25,891 nucleotides of DNA. It comes from Alphaproteobacteria bacterium UBA2784. Lineage in GTDB: Bacteria; Pseudomonadota; Alphaproteobacteria; Micropepsales; Micropepsaceae. Positions within the stretch are counted from its first letter, which is position 1; each line of letters opens with the position of its first letter. Positions 7,723 to 15,782 of this stretch are shown here, one piece after another. A program made the translations under genes and the position numbers. Location of the stretch: assembly GCA_002352285.1 (NCBI GenBank), contig DEIC01000021.1:1-25891 (forward strand), in the 5' to 3' direction. The notes beneath the pieces were generated by a model. The model was not told where the DNA came from, made no database searches, and saw nothing but the letters and a program-made list of their open reading frames with translations.

Positions 7723-9021
7723 ATGCCGCCAAGTGTTTCTGCGCCAGCAGGCGGGCCAGCTTCGGCTTCATTTACGCCGGGCTATCGCACCTATGTGCTG
7801 ATCCTGCTTCTGCTTGTTTACACAACAAACTATGCGGACCGGATACTCCTCGGGATATTGCTCGGACCGATCAAGAACGAGTTTGGCGCGACCGACACCG
7901 AAATGGGTCTGCTCACTGGCGCCGCCTTCGCCGTTTTCTATGCGACGCTCGGCATTCCGATTGCGATGCTTGCTGACCGGCGCAATCGCCGCAACATCGT
8001 CGCAGTCTGCCTTGCGATCTGGTCGGGCATGACCGTCCTGTGCGGGATGGCTGCGAACTTCCTTCAGATGGTGCTAGCGCGCATCGGCGTCGGGATCGGT
8101 GAGGCAGGTGGAAGCCCGCCGTCGCACTCGATGATCTCTGACATGTTTCCGCAGGAAAAGCGCGCAACGGCCCTTGGCATTTTCGCCATGGGTGTGCCAC
8201 TTGGCTATTTCGCAGGATATTACGGCGGCAGTCTGATCTCGGCAGCCTATGACTGGCGTACTGCCTTTATCGCGCTAGGTGTTCCGGGGCTCATTCTGAC
8301 TTTCCTGGTCCTGCTTACGATCAGGGAGCCGGCTCGCACGCATGGCCAGGACTTCGCTGCGGCACCGAGCCTCCGCACTGTTTTGCGATACATGCTTGCG
8401 CGAAAGTCGCTCGTGCATCTTTACATCGGCGCGACGCTTGTCACGTTTACCGGATATGCGGGCGTCATTTGGGGCCCTGAGTTCTTCTTCCGCACCCATA
8501 ACATGGAGCGGGTGGACATTGGTCTCTACCTCTCTGTTGTCGGCGGGTTCTCAAGCATGCTTGGTACCTTCGCCGGTGGCTATCTTGCGGACAGGCTGAG
8601 CCGCCGAAACAAGAAGTGGCAGGCTTGGGTGATTGCTGTCGCTGTGGCTCTTGCAGTGCCATTCAGTGTTGGTGTTGCGATCCTCGATGATCTGCAGACA
8701 GTCCTGTACATCAACGTCGTGCCAGCCATGGTTTCGGCGCTCTATCTCGCACCGTGCTTTGCCATTAACCAAAATCTTGTTGAACCGAGAATGCGCGCAG
8801 TGGCGTCGGCGCTCTTCCTGTTCGTGATCAATCTGATTGGCATGGGCGGGGGAACGGCGTTCACAGGATGGCTGAGTGATATGCTCTCGGCGTCTTATGG
8901 GGCCGACTCTCTGCGCTATGCGATGCTCATTCTTGGCGCGTTCAACGTGTGGGCGATCTGGCACTTCATTGTTGCCGGGCGGCATCTGCCTGCCGACTAC
9001 GCTCGCGTCGGCCAGCATTGA
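7723..9021 (+). CDS. MFS transporter, spinster-like
   Basis: A 432-residue major facilitator with twelve predicted membrane segments. The first helix carries the TTNYADR motif and the loop after helix 2 carries LADRRNRR. The segment ARIGVGIGEAGGSPPSHSMI resembles spinster-type MFS proteins, a group including many uncharacterised bacterial carriers of organic acids or hydrophobic compounds. The substrate cannot be read from sequence. GGGGGAG lies 4 nt before the ATG, so the start is well placed. Wobble positions look slightly less GC-rich than in the cco genes and a rare AGA codon occurs, but this is weak evidence of transfer. It is transcribed away from DUF2189 and ends at a strong terminator. 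Confidence 0.9.
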   Translation: MPPSVSAPAGGPASASFTPGYRTYVLILLLLVYTTNYADRILLGILLGPIKNEFGATDTEMGLLTGAAFAVFYATLGIPIAMLADRRNRRNIVAVCLAIWSGMTVLCGMAANFLQMVLARIGVGIGEAGGSPPSHSMISDMFPQEKRATALGIFAMGVPLGYFAGYYGGSLISAAYDWRTAFIALGVPGLILTFLVLLTIREPARTHGQDFAAAPSLRTVLRYMLARKSLVHLYIGATLVTFTGYAGVIWGPEFFFRTHNMERVDIGLYLSVVGGFSSMLGTFAGGYLADRLSRRNKKWQAWVIAVAVALAVPFSVGVAILDDLQTVLYINVVPAMVSALYLAPCFAINQNLVEPRMRAVASALFLFVINLIGMGGGTAFTGWLSDMLSASYGADSLRYAMLILGAFNVWAIWHFIVAGRHLPADYARVGQH

Positions 9022-9033
9022 ACGTGCAATGAA

Positions 9034-9066
9034 AAACGCGCCGGGCCTTTCCGGTCCGGCGCGTTT
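9034..9066. terminator. Bidirectional intrinsic terminator
   Basis: A perfect 11-bp inverted repeat (AAACGCGCCGG / CCGGCGCGTTT) continues inward by a G-T pair and two C-G pairs to a 5-nt loop, about 14 bp of stem. The A-rich left edge and T-rich right edge would work in both directions. It lies between the convergent MFS gene and the HAAS-domain gene. The T tract is short, so strength is uncertain. Confidence 0.82.
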
Positions 9067-9082
9067 CGCATTCCTGGTCCTG

Positions 9083-9994
9083 TCAGATCTTGACGAGCAG
9101 GCTCTCTGCCAGTCTGCCATGGGCGCGGCCGACGCCGCGCGCGATGTGGAAGAAGAACAGGAAGCCGATCAGACCCAGCACGATGCATGTTGCCATGCCC
9201 TGCGGGCTCATCACGAATTCATTCAGGCGCTCGACGCCGAAGTCCAGCTTGTAGCGGCCTTCGCTCATTTTGGTGATGATCGGGCCTGCCATCAAAGCCG
9301 AGAAAAAGGCCGTGCTGATTACGGCCAGGACGAAATAGGCTGTGCCGAGCGGCAGCATCAGCAGCATGTAGAACATGGCCGTCCATGTGCGGCGGTCCGT
9401 GACCATGCGCTTGATGCGCTGGAGCATCGGCCCCTGCGGCACTTCTGACGGCAGACGGCGCGGCATGCGCACGCCCAGAAGCGTCTCGACAATTCTGCCT
9501 TCAACAAGCGCGATGATGCGCACGCTGAAGATGAAAATCAGTGTCACCGGAATGCCGATGATGAGGATCATCAACCCCAAAGACAGCGAAATGCCGGTCG
9601 TTGCCCACGAGAAATAGAAGGTGCCCAGCGGAAGCGCGAGCAGCATGTAGAGTATCGAGGCATAGGTGCGCCCCTCGAACACGGGGCCAAAGATGCGGCC
9701 CATGAGGGAGCGCGGCGCTCGCGCAGCGACGGCGGGGCTGTGGCCGTTGCCATTTGCGTCGAGCTTGCGGTACTCGGCGGCCACGTCGCGCGGCGAGCCA
9801 TAGGTGGTGAGAACCTGGACGAGAATTTCAGCTTCGCTCTTGCCGGGGTTCTGCGCCATCTCGTTGCGCAGATGCTCTTCGGCGTCAGCCAGCGCGTCCT
9901 GGATCAGGCCCTTGGGCGCGCCTTCGAGCGCCTGACGCAGCTGGTCAAGAAATGCGGCAATTGTGCGCGGGGCATTGGGGCTTGCGTTACGCAT
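9083..9994 (-). CDS. HAAS-domain membrane protein paired with PadR regulator
   Basis: A 303-residue protein. The N-terminal ~80 residues are helical and match the HAAS/DUF1700 type (FLDQLRQAL...DALADAEEHL...YGSPRDVAAEY), a domain commonly encoded next to PadR regulators. The rest is membrane-embedded and contains an internal duplication: ILYMLLALPLGTFYF (114-128) and MFYMLLMLPLGTAYF (207-221), each opening a hydrophobic pair, as in putative-sensor membrane domains. The chosen ATG overlaps the PadR stop by 8 nt and has AGGA 8 nt upstream; ATGs at 10003 and further upstream have poorer sites. Likely a membrane sensor or effector controlled with PadR. No enzymatic residues are recognised. Confidence 0.85.
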   Translation of the reverse strand: MRNASPNAPRTIAAFLDQLRQALEGAPKGLIQDALADAEEHLRNEMAQNPGKSEAEILVQVLTTYGSPRDVAAEYRKLDANGNGHSPAVAARAPRSLMGRIFGPVFEGRTYASILYMLLALPLGTFYFSWATTGISLSLGLMILIIGIPVTLIFIFSVRIIALVEGRIVETLLGVRMPRRLPSEVPQGPMLQRIKRMVTDRRTWTAMFYMLLMLPLGTAYFVLAVISTAFFSALMAGPIITKMSEGRYKLDFGVERLNEFVMSPQGMATCIVLGLIGFLFFFHIARGVGRAHGRLAESLLVKI

Positions 9995-10376
9995 GGGCTT
10001 CATCCTGGCCAATGGCATTGTCAACGAAGGTGCGCACTTCGCGGTAGGCGGCGATCCATTGCTTGAGCGTGTCGCGGCCCGTGTCCGTGATCGTGTAGTA
10101 GCGGCGCGGCGGGCCGCTGACGGAAACTTCTACGCGGCTTGTCAGAAAGCCCGAGGCGTGGAGCTGGCGCAGAACCGGATAGAGCGCGCCCTGCTTGAAG
10201 GGCAGGGTGTCGTCATCTCCTGCCGACAGCTCCTTGGCGATCTGGTAGCCGTACATTTCTCCCCCGGCTTTCGCGAGGATGCTGAGGACGACGAGCGCCG
10301 ACAGGCCGCTGTTCAGTTCCTTCCTGAACTTGCGAACTTGCGCGTCATCCGCATTGGTGTCCGTGCGCTGGATCAC
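9987..10376 (-). CDS. PadR-family transcriptional regulator
   Basis: A 129-residue winged-helix repressor. The core begins at LNSGLSALVVLSIL and contains the PadR landmarks MYGYQIAKEL, QGALYPVLRQL and the wing sequence GPPRRYYTITDTGR, followed by a C-terminal dimerisation helix. The start is GTG, supported by AAGGA 8 nt upstream. The 3' end overlaps the HAAS gene, so regulator and membrane protein are coupled. The ligand is unknown. A promoter with a dyad in its spacer lies about 45-65 nt upstream and fits autorepression. Confidence 0.93.
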   Translation of the reverse strand: MIQRTDTNADDAQVRKFRKELNSGLSALVVLSILAKAGGEMYGYQIAKELSAGDDDTLPFKQGALYPVLRQLHASGFLTSRVEVSVSGPPRRYYTITDTGRDTLKQWIAAYREVRTFVDNAIGQDEAHA

Positions 10377-10414
10377 AGTTGCGGTCCTTCGAGTCAGGTT
10401 TTACTGGCGAGGAG

Positions 10415-10442
10415 CCTATAGTGGTGATTTCACACTAGTCAA
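10415..10442 (-). promoter_or_regulatory. padR promoter with overlapping dyad operator
   Basis: On the minus strand TTGACT and TATAGG are separated by 16 nt, a good sigma-70 promoter. The spacer and part of both hexamers are covered by TAGTG-N9-CACTA (10419-10437), which also contains GTGA-TT-TCAC. A repressor bound here would block polymerase. Assigning PadR as the binder is inference from position. Confidence 0.6.
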
Positions 10443-10552
10443 TTTTTCCCCCTAGCACGAAGTTGCGGGTTCGGCCATCCGTCACATTTGCCCGGAACCT
10501 GCTTTTGGTTCAAAGGGTTCATGTGAAGTGCGTCACCATCGACAGGCCGAGA

Positions 10553-11551
10553 ATGAGCAAGCCCGCAGCCCACCACGCCCCGCTTCCAGTGGCCTTGGCC
10601 GATCTGGAGGCAGCCCAGACCAGAATCGCCAGCCATGCCCGCATCACCCCCGTGCTGCGGCATGAGGAGCTGGACGCAAGGGCAGGCGGCCAAGTGTTCC
10701 TGAAGGCCGAAGTGCTCCAGCGCACAGGCGCCTTCAAGTTCCGGGGGGCGTTCAACAAGATTGCCGGGCTTGATCCGGCGGCACGGGCGCGCGGCGTTGT
10801 GGCGTTTTCATCAGGTAATCACGCGCAAGCCGTGGCTGCTGTTGCCCAAATTTTCGGAGTTCCGGCCACCATCGTCATGCCATCGGATGCACCGGAGACC
10901 AAGATCAGGGGCACGCGTCACTATGGTGCTGATGTGCGTCTCTATGATCGCGTGCGCGAAAGCCGCGAGGCGATCGCGGCGGGCATTGTGCAGGAGAGTG
11001 GCGCCACGCTGGTGCCGCCGTTTGACGATCCTGCCATCATCGCGGGGCAAGGCACGGCAGGGCTGGAGCTGATGGCGCAGTGTGGCGGCGCGCTGGATGC
11101 CGTGCTGGTGCCCGCCAGCGGCGGTGGCTTGGCGGCGGGCGTCTCCGTTGGCGTCAAAGCGAGATCTCCGCTTGCGGAAATCTGGCTGTGCGAACCGGAA
11201 GGGTTTGATGATTGGGGGCGGTCGCTTCGCGCGGGGCAGATTGAACGCAATATTGCGCTGTCAGGCTCGATCTGCGATGCGCTGCTGGCGCCTCAGCCGG
11301 GCACGATTACCTTCGCGGTCAATCACGCGCTCGCGGCAGGCGGAGTTGCCGTCAGCGATGACGAGGTGCTGGCGGCGATGGCCTGGGCGTGGCGCAATCT
11401 GAAGATCGTGGTGGAGCCGGGCGGGGCCGTGGGGCTTGCAGCCATCCTGACTGGCAAGTTTGATGCAGGAAAAAAGCGTGTGGGCGTGATCCTTTCCGGC
11501 GGCAATGTCGAAGATGCCATGATGATGCGGGCGCTTTCAGAGCATGACTGA
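10553..11551 (+). CDS. PLP-dependent serine/threonine dehydratase-like protein
   Basis: A 332-residue fold-type II PLP enzyme. K62 in GAFKFRGA is the expected Schiff-base lysine, SSGNHAQ (N89) contacts the cofactor, and SGGGLAAG (189-196) is the phosphate-binding loop. It lacks a C-terminal ACT domain, so it resembles catabolic threonine dehydratase, serine racemase or hydroxyaspartate dehydratase rather than biosynthetic IlvA. These enzymes deaminate hydroxy-amino acids to 2-oxo acids. An in-frame start at 10463 would add 30 unrelated residues; the ATG used here gives normal length, though its ribosome site is weak. It overlaps tctB by 8 nt (ATGACTGA), linking it to a transporter. Confidence 0.9.
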   Translation: MSKPAAHHAPLPVALADLEAAQTRIASHARITPVLRHEELDARAGGQVFLKAEVLQRTGAFKFRGAFNKIAGLDPAARARGVVAFSSGNHAQAVAAVAQIFGVPATIVMPSDAPETKIRGTRHYGADVRLYDRVRESREAIAAGIVQESGATLVPPFDDPAIIAGQGTAGLELMAQCGGALDAVLVPASGGGLAAGVSVGVKARSPLAEIWLCEPEGFDDWGRSLRAGQIERNIALSGSICDALLAPQPGTITFAVNHALAAGGVAVSDDEVLAAMAWAWRNLKIVVEPGGAVGLAAILTGKFDAGKKRVGVILSGGNVEDAMMMRALSEHD

Positions 11552-12050
11552 CAACGCTGCACCCGCTGCGCGCCATGTGCTTGTGCGATTCATCCGCTCG
11601 GCGGATGGGGCGGGTGCGATCCTCCTCTTCCTGATTGCTGCGTTTATCGCTTTGGCGGCGCTTGATCTGCCGCTGGGACGTATGCGCAGGCCGGGGCCCG
11701 CCATTCTCCCGGCGGCGCTGGCCTGCGTTCTGGCGCTCAGTGCGCTGAGGCTTTCCCTCAAGGCGCTGCTTGCGCCCAGTCCGGCAGCGATCGAGGCACC
11801 CAACTCACTCAGCTTCCTCATGCTTCTGCCCGCCTTTCTTGCGTTCGCGCTGATGGCTGATGTTGCGGGTCTGGCGCTTTCATCGCTGGCATTGTTGCTG
11901 GTGGCAGGCACCGCAGTGCCGGGCGCCTATGCATCTGCCAAGCGCGCGTGGCGCTTTGGCCTCTACGCTGTTCTGTTAAGCGCATTCTGTGTGCTCCTCT
12001 TTGCCGAGCTTTTGGGTTTGCCCATTGCCATCCTTCCGGAGGGCTGGTGA
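11544..12050 (+). CDS. tctB: Tripartite tricarboxylate transporter small membrane subunit, TctB-like
   Basis: A 168-residue hydrophobic protein with about four membrane segments. The LPLGRMRRPGPAILP motif after the first helix is characteristic of TctB, the small membrane subunit of TTT carriers. It overlaps the dehydratase gene by 8 nt and tctA by one base (TGATG), so all three are probably translated as a unit. TTT systems import carboxylates with a periplasmic binding protein; the substrate here is unknown. Confidence 0.87.
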   Translation: MTDNAAPAARHVLVRFIRSADGAGAILLFLIAAFIALAALDLPLGRMRRPGPAILPAALACVLALSALRLSLKALLAPSPAAIEAPNSLSFLMLLPAFLAFALMADVAGLALSSLALLLVAGTAVPGAYASAKRAWRFGLYAVLLSAFCVLLFAELLGLPIAILPEGW

Positions 12051-13549
12051 TGGACGGGTTCCTGAACAATCTTGCCACCGGCTTTGGCGTGGCGTTGTCG
12101 CCGGAAAATCTTGGCTTCTGTTTTGTTGGCGTGTTGATGGGCACGGTGATTGGCGTGTTGCCCGGCATCGGGCCGGTTGCCACCATCGCGCTGTTGCTGC
12201 CGGTGACCTTCAGCCTTGATCCGGCAAGCGCCCTCATCATGCTCGCGGGCATCTATTATGGTGCGCAATATGGCGGATCGGCTGCCGCCATCCTTCTGAA
12301 AATTCCCGGTGAGGCGGGCAGTGTGGTGACCGCGCTTGATGGTCATCCGCTGGCCCTGCAGGGCCGCGCGGGCGAGGCGCTGGCGATTGCCGCGATCGGT
12401 TCGTTCATCGCGGGCACCATTGGCACGCTGCTGATTGCAGTCGCAGCACCGCCTCTGGCAAAGGTCGCGCAGGCATTCGGGCCTGCTGAATATGCGTCGC
12501 TCATTCTCTTTGGATTGGTGCTGGCCGTTTCGATGGCGTCGGGTTCGCGCACGCGCGCGGTTGCAATGGCCGCGTTGGGCGTTGCGCTAGGGCTTGCGGG
12601 CACGGATGTGTTCAGCGGTGCGCAGCGCTTTACCTTCGGCATCCCTGAGCTTGCTGATGGTTTCGGATTTGCGCCGCTGGCGATGGGCCTCTTTGGTCTT
12701 GCCGAGATGGCCTATGCGCTCGACCGCAAGCGGCGCGGCGAACGCGTGGGCGGGGACGTCCGGCGCGCCAGCCTGACTCGGCGCGCACTCGACAAAGCGA
12801 TGCCGGCCATTCTGCGCGGCACGGGTGTTGGCGCCATTCTGGGCGTGTTGCCGGGGGGCGGCGCCATTCTCTCGTCGCTGGCGTCCTATGCGCTGGAAAA
12901 GCGTGTGTCACGCACGCCGGAAGCGTTTGGCCATGGCGCGATGGAGGGCGTGGCCGGGCCGGAGTCTGCCAACAATGCGGGCGCGCAAACCTCATTCATT
13001 CCGATGATGACGCTGGGCGTGCCTACCAATGCCGTTATGGCGCTGATGATCGGCGCCATGATGATTCAGGGCATCCAGCCAGGTCCGCTGGTTCTGGACA
13101 CAAGGCCCGAACTTTTCTGGGGCATGGTTGCGTCGATGTGGATCGGCAATCTTTTGCTGCTGGTCATCAATCTGCCGCTGATCGGCATCTGGGTACGGCT
13201 GCTTGATGTGAAGCCGCGCTATCTTTTTCCCGCGGTTGCCCTCTTCATGGCGATAGGCGCCTATGCCATCGAGAATTCGTGGTTCGATGTGGTGCTCACT
13301 GGGTTCTTTGGCGTGCTGGGTTATGTGCTGCTGAAACTGCGGTTCGAGCTTTCAACCCTTGTGCTGGGGTTCGTGCTGGGCCCGATGCTGGAGGAAAATT
13401 TCCGGCGCGCGCTCATCATCGCGAAGGGCGACATGGCCACCTTTGTGGAGCGGCCCCTGTCGCTTTCCTTCATTGTGCTGGGCATCGCGGTGCTGGCGCT
13501 GCCCGTCATTTTCCGCATGATGCGGCAGCGCGCGCCTATTCAATCGTAA
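12050..13549 (+). CDS. tctA: Tripartite tricarboxylate transporter large membrane subunit, TctA-like
   Basis: A 499-residue polytopic membrane protein, the usual length for TctA, with about ten or more helices. Family features include GTVIGVLPGIGPVATIALLLP near the N terminus, YYGAQYGGSAAAIL, and a second GxxxGxLPGGGA repeat around residue 265. GGAGGG lies 5 nt before the ATG; longer in-frame starts back to 11948 would run through tctB and are rejected. The 3' end overlaps the opposing tctC by 14 nt. TctA forms the translocation pathway with TctB. Confidence 0.93.
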   Translation: MDGFLNNLATGFGVALSPENLGFCFVGVLMGTVIGVLPGIGPVATIALLLPVTFSLDPASALIMLAGIYYGAQYGGSAAAILLKIPGEAGSVVTALDGHPLALQGRAGEALAIAAIGSFIAGTIGTLLIAVAAPPLAKVAQAFGPAEYASLILFGLVLAVSMASGSRTRAVAMAALGVALGLAGTDVFSGAQRFTFGIPELADGFGFAPLAMGLFGLAEMAYALDRKRRGERVGGDVRRASLTRRALDKAMPAILRGTGVGAILGVLPGGGAILSSLASYALEKRVSRTPEAFGHGAMEGVAGPESANNAGAQTSFIPMMTLGVPTNAVMALMIGAMMIQGIQPGPLVLDTRPELFWGMVASMWIGNLLLLVINLPLIGIWVRLLDVKPRYLFPAVALFMAIGAYAIENSWFDVVLTGFFGVLGYVLLKLRFELSTLVLGFVLGPMLEENFRRALIIAKGDMATFVERPLSLSFIVLGIAVLALPVIFRMMRQRAPIQS

Positions 13550-14498
13550 CGCCGGAACCCTCGACAATCGGCTTCCAGAGCGCCAGCTGCTCCCTCCAGA
13601 ATTGGTCAAGAGCGGCGGCATCGCCCGCCAGCACCTCGTTGCCGAGATCTTCCAGCTTCCTGCGCGTCTCAGGATCGGCGAGGGCGGCAAGGGCTGCGTC
13701 CTGAATGCGTGCGACCACATCATCAGGCACGCCAGCAGGCGCAAATATGCCGGTCCACGAATAGGTCTCGTATCCGGCAAGGCCTGATTCATCCAGCGTC
13801 GGCACATCGGGCAGCACAGGAGAGCGGGTTTTGGTCGTCACGCCAATGGCAACCAAAGCGCCGGACTGGATGTGTCCCAATGCGGTGGGCAGATTATCGA
13901 CCATCATATCGATGTGACCGGCCAGAAGGTCTGTCATGGCCGGACCCGCGCCGCCATAGGGCACATGCTCGATCTCAACGCCTGCCATCCTGGCAAAGAG
14001 ATAGCCGGAGAGATGCAGGATCGTGCCGTTGCCTGACGAGCCATAGGTATAGGTATCAGGCTCAGCTTGAAGCCTGGCGATCAGATCGGGAAGCGTGCTG
14101 ACCCCCAGCGAGGGATTGACGACAAGCACGTTGGGCAGGCGCGTCGCCAACGCCACCGGGCGGAACGATGCGACCGGATCATAGGCAAGGTTCTGATAGA
14201 GCCACACATTGATGACGCTGGATGATGAGGTTTGCAGGATCACCGTATAGCCATCGGGTGTGGCGCGTGCGGCTTCCTCGGTGCCGATTGTGCCGCCCGC
14301 GCCCGGCTTGTTTTCAACAATCACCTGCTGGCCCAGCAACTCGCTCATCTTTGCCGCGAGGATACGCGCGGTCACGTCTGTTGAGCCGCCCGCCGAGAAT
14401 GGCACGATCAGTTTCACCGGCCGGTCAGGCCAGGCAGCGGCAGGCGATGCCATCAGGACGGCAGCCGCAAGGCCGAGAACGAAACGCATGATACGCAT
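13536..14498 (-). CDS. tctC: Tripartite tricarboxylate transporter substrate-binding protein, TctC/Bug-like
   Basis: A 320-residue periplasmic binding protein. The first 22 residues form a Sec signal peptide with likely cleavage at AAA|WPDRP. Mature-protein features are VKLIVPFSAGGSTDVTAR, NKPGAGGTIGTE, YGSSGNGTILHLSG and HVPYGGAGPAMTDLLAGH, typical of Bug/TctC proteins that bind carboxylates through two water-bridging loops. The ATG at 14498 has AGGA 8 nt upstream; the ATG at 14504 is only 2 nt from it and less likely. It lies opposite tctBA and 19 nt downstream of pcs, a split arrangement. It probably serves TctAB here, but that is inference. Confidence 0.93.
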   Translation of the reverse strand: MRIMRFVLGLAAAVLMASPAAAWPDRPVKLIVPFSAGGSTDVTARILAAKMSELLGQQVIVENKPGAGGTIGTEEAARATPDGYTVILQTSSSSVINVWLYQNLAYDPVASFRPVALATRLPNVLVVNPSLGVSTLPDLIARLQAEPDTYTYGSSGNGTILHLSGYLFARMAGVEIEHVPYGGAGPAMTDLLAGHIDMMVDNLPTALGHIQSGALVAIGVTTKTRSPVLPDVPTLDESGLAGYETYSWTGIFAPAGVPDDVVARIQDAALAALADPETRRKLEDLGNEVLAGDAAALDQFWREQLALWKPIVEGSGVTIE

Positions 14499-14517
14499 GG
14501 ACATGTTCCTCAGGATT

Positions 14518-15291
14518 TCAGTTCTGGCCAGACGGGCCGCGAAAACTGCGCAGGCCGACGAGCAGGGCGAAATAGGCTGATGACAGCGCAAAGGCGAGCA
14601 GCACAACCTGCGGCCGCTCGGGATAGACGAATACAAGCCACGCCGCAGACGCCAGCCAGACCAGCGACATCACCAGCGTCGGCACGCGATATTCGCGCAC
14701 GCGCAACGGATGCGAAAACTTCAGCTTGCTGAACGTCATCACGCAGAAGGCCGCCGTCAGCACCAGATTCAGGAGTGGCGGCGAACTGGTGACAAAGAAG
14801 ACCAGCGCCACGATGTTCCAGATCGCCGGAAAGCCAGTGAAATAGTTATCGCTCGTCTTCATGTCGAGATTGGCGAAGATATAGAGCGACGTTGCCAGCA
14901 CCAGCGCGCAGGCAGCAATTGATGTGCCCGCGGGAAACATGCCGAACTCGTGCATGAAGGCGGCGGGCACCACCACGTAGGTGAAATAATCGACCACAAG
15001 GTCGAGGGCAGAGCCATCGACGCGGGGCAGCACATCTTTGACGCGGAACATGCGCGCCAGTGGCCCATCGACGCCATCGACGATCAGGGCGATGCCCAGC
15101 CACATCAATGTCTCGCGCGGGTTGCCATGATAGACGGCGAGCAGCGCCAGAAACGCGAATACGACACCCGTGGCGGTAAAGATGTGCACGCCCCAGGCGG
15201 CGGAGCGCTGCACGCGGGGGCCCGCATTGGCGGCGCGCTCTGCGATCGTTGGGCGCTGAGGGCGGTTGGAATTGGCCGGCGGCTCGGTCAT
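14518..15291 (-). CDS. pcs: Phosphatidylcholine synthase (CDP-diacylglycerol-choline phosphatidyltransferase)
   Basis: A 257-residue inner-membrane enzyme that joins choline to CDP-diacylglycerol to make phosphatidylcholine. The N-terminal 30 residues are polar; GVHIFTATG begins the first helix. The CDP-alcohol motif reads D72, D75-G76-x2-A79-R80-x12-G93-x3-D97-x3-D101. The 12-residue gap with VKDVLPRVDG, and the following DYFTYVVVPA and FTGFPAIWN, separate Pcs from PgsA/PssA-type enzymes. All eight signature residues are present. It starts in a 4-nt overlap with the upstream Rap1a/Tai-like gene and is followed closely by tctC. Pcs depends on external choline in known bacteria. Confidence 0.9.
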   Translation of the reverse strand: MTEPPANSNRPQRPTIAERAANAGPRVQRSAAWGVHIFTATGVVFAFLALLAVYHGNPRETLMWLGIALIVDGVDGPLARMFRVKDVLPRVDGSALDLVVDYFTYVVVPAAFMHEFGMFPAGTSIAACALVLATSLYIFANLDMKTSDNYFTGFPAIWNIVALVFFVTSSPPLLNLVLTAAFCVMTFSKLKFSHPLRVREYRVPTLVMSLVWLASAAWLVFVYPERPQVVLLAFALSSAYFALLVGLRSFRGPSGQN

Positions 15292-15716
15292 TCGGCCGCG
15301 CCTTCTTCAGCGGGCGGGCAGGGGTAACGCGCCGCCAGCGAGGCCTGGACGGCTTCGCCCGGCGAAAGGCCGGCAAGATCAGCATTGAGATCAATCTGAT
15401 CCGCAACGACGCCTGCCATTTCGCGAAAACTGATTTCGCCTTCAAGCCGGAAACAGGGACCGGGCGCCTCAACATAGGGGCCACCCTCAAGATAGAGGCG
15501 GCGTCGCTCCTCGTCCTGGGCGGCAAACTCGGTGAACCAGTCGAACAGGAACTTGCCGCACTCTGTTTCAATGGCCTTGCCGCCGTTGAGTGAGAAGTCA
15601 CGGCAGGCAGCGCCCAGCTCGCGGCCCGTATCAATGGCGAAGGCGGAAGGGGCTGCCAACAGGATGGCGCAGGCGGCCAGGAACATGCGCAGGGAACTTG
15701 CAGTCTGTCGCGTCAT
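15288..15716 (-). CDS. Secreted Rap1a/Tai-like protein
   Basis: A 142-residue exported protein. Residues 1-27 form a signal peptide ending AFA|ID. The mature part has four Cys (38, 53, 88, 133) spaced as in the Rap1a/Tai family, with the CFRLEGEISFREMAGVVADQI and ARYPCP segments. Founding members are type VI secretion immunity proteins, but many family members lie far from such systems and have no known role; no effector is seen here. ATG at 15716 has AAGG 7 nt upstream; a longer form from 15755 is less likely. The ATGA overlap with pcs indicates coupled translation. Confidence 0.7.
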   Translation of the reverse strand: MTRQTASSLRMFLAACAILLAAPSAFAIDTGRELGAACRDFSLNGGKAIETECGKFLFDWFTEFAAQDEERRRLYLEGGPYVEAPGPCFRLEGEISFREMAGVVADQIDLNADLAGLSPGEAVQASLAARYPCPPAEEGAAE

Positions 15717-15735
15717 CGGCAAGCCTTGTACCCCA

Positions 15736-15760
15736 AAGCCGGGTGGCAGATTCACGGCTT
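15736..15760. repeat. Dyad in the divergent intergenic region
   Basis: AAGCCG-N13-CGGCTT lies in the 66-nt gap between the divergent Rap1a-like/pcs operon and the phosphatidyltransferase/oxidase operon. It may be a shared operator, but 6-bp arms at this GC content could also arise by chance. Confidence 0.25.
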
Positions 15761-15782
15761 CAATCTAGCAGGCAACACGTTC

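Noticed and set aside
7723..9021. Recent horizontal transfer of the spinster-like MFS gene
   Set aside because: Base composition looks only slightly lower in GC than nearby genes, and no mobile element, repeat or tRNA flanks it.
15288..15716. Rap1a/Tai-like gene as part of a type VI secretion effector-immunity pair
   Set aside because: No effector, VgrG, Hcp or PAAR-like gene is present; the neighbour is pcs.
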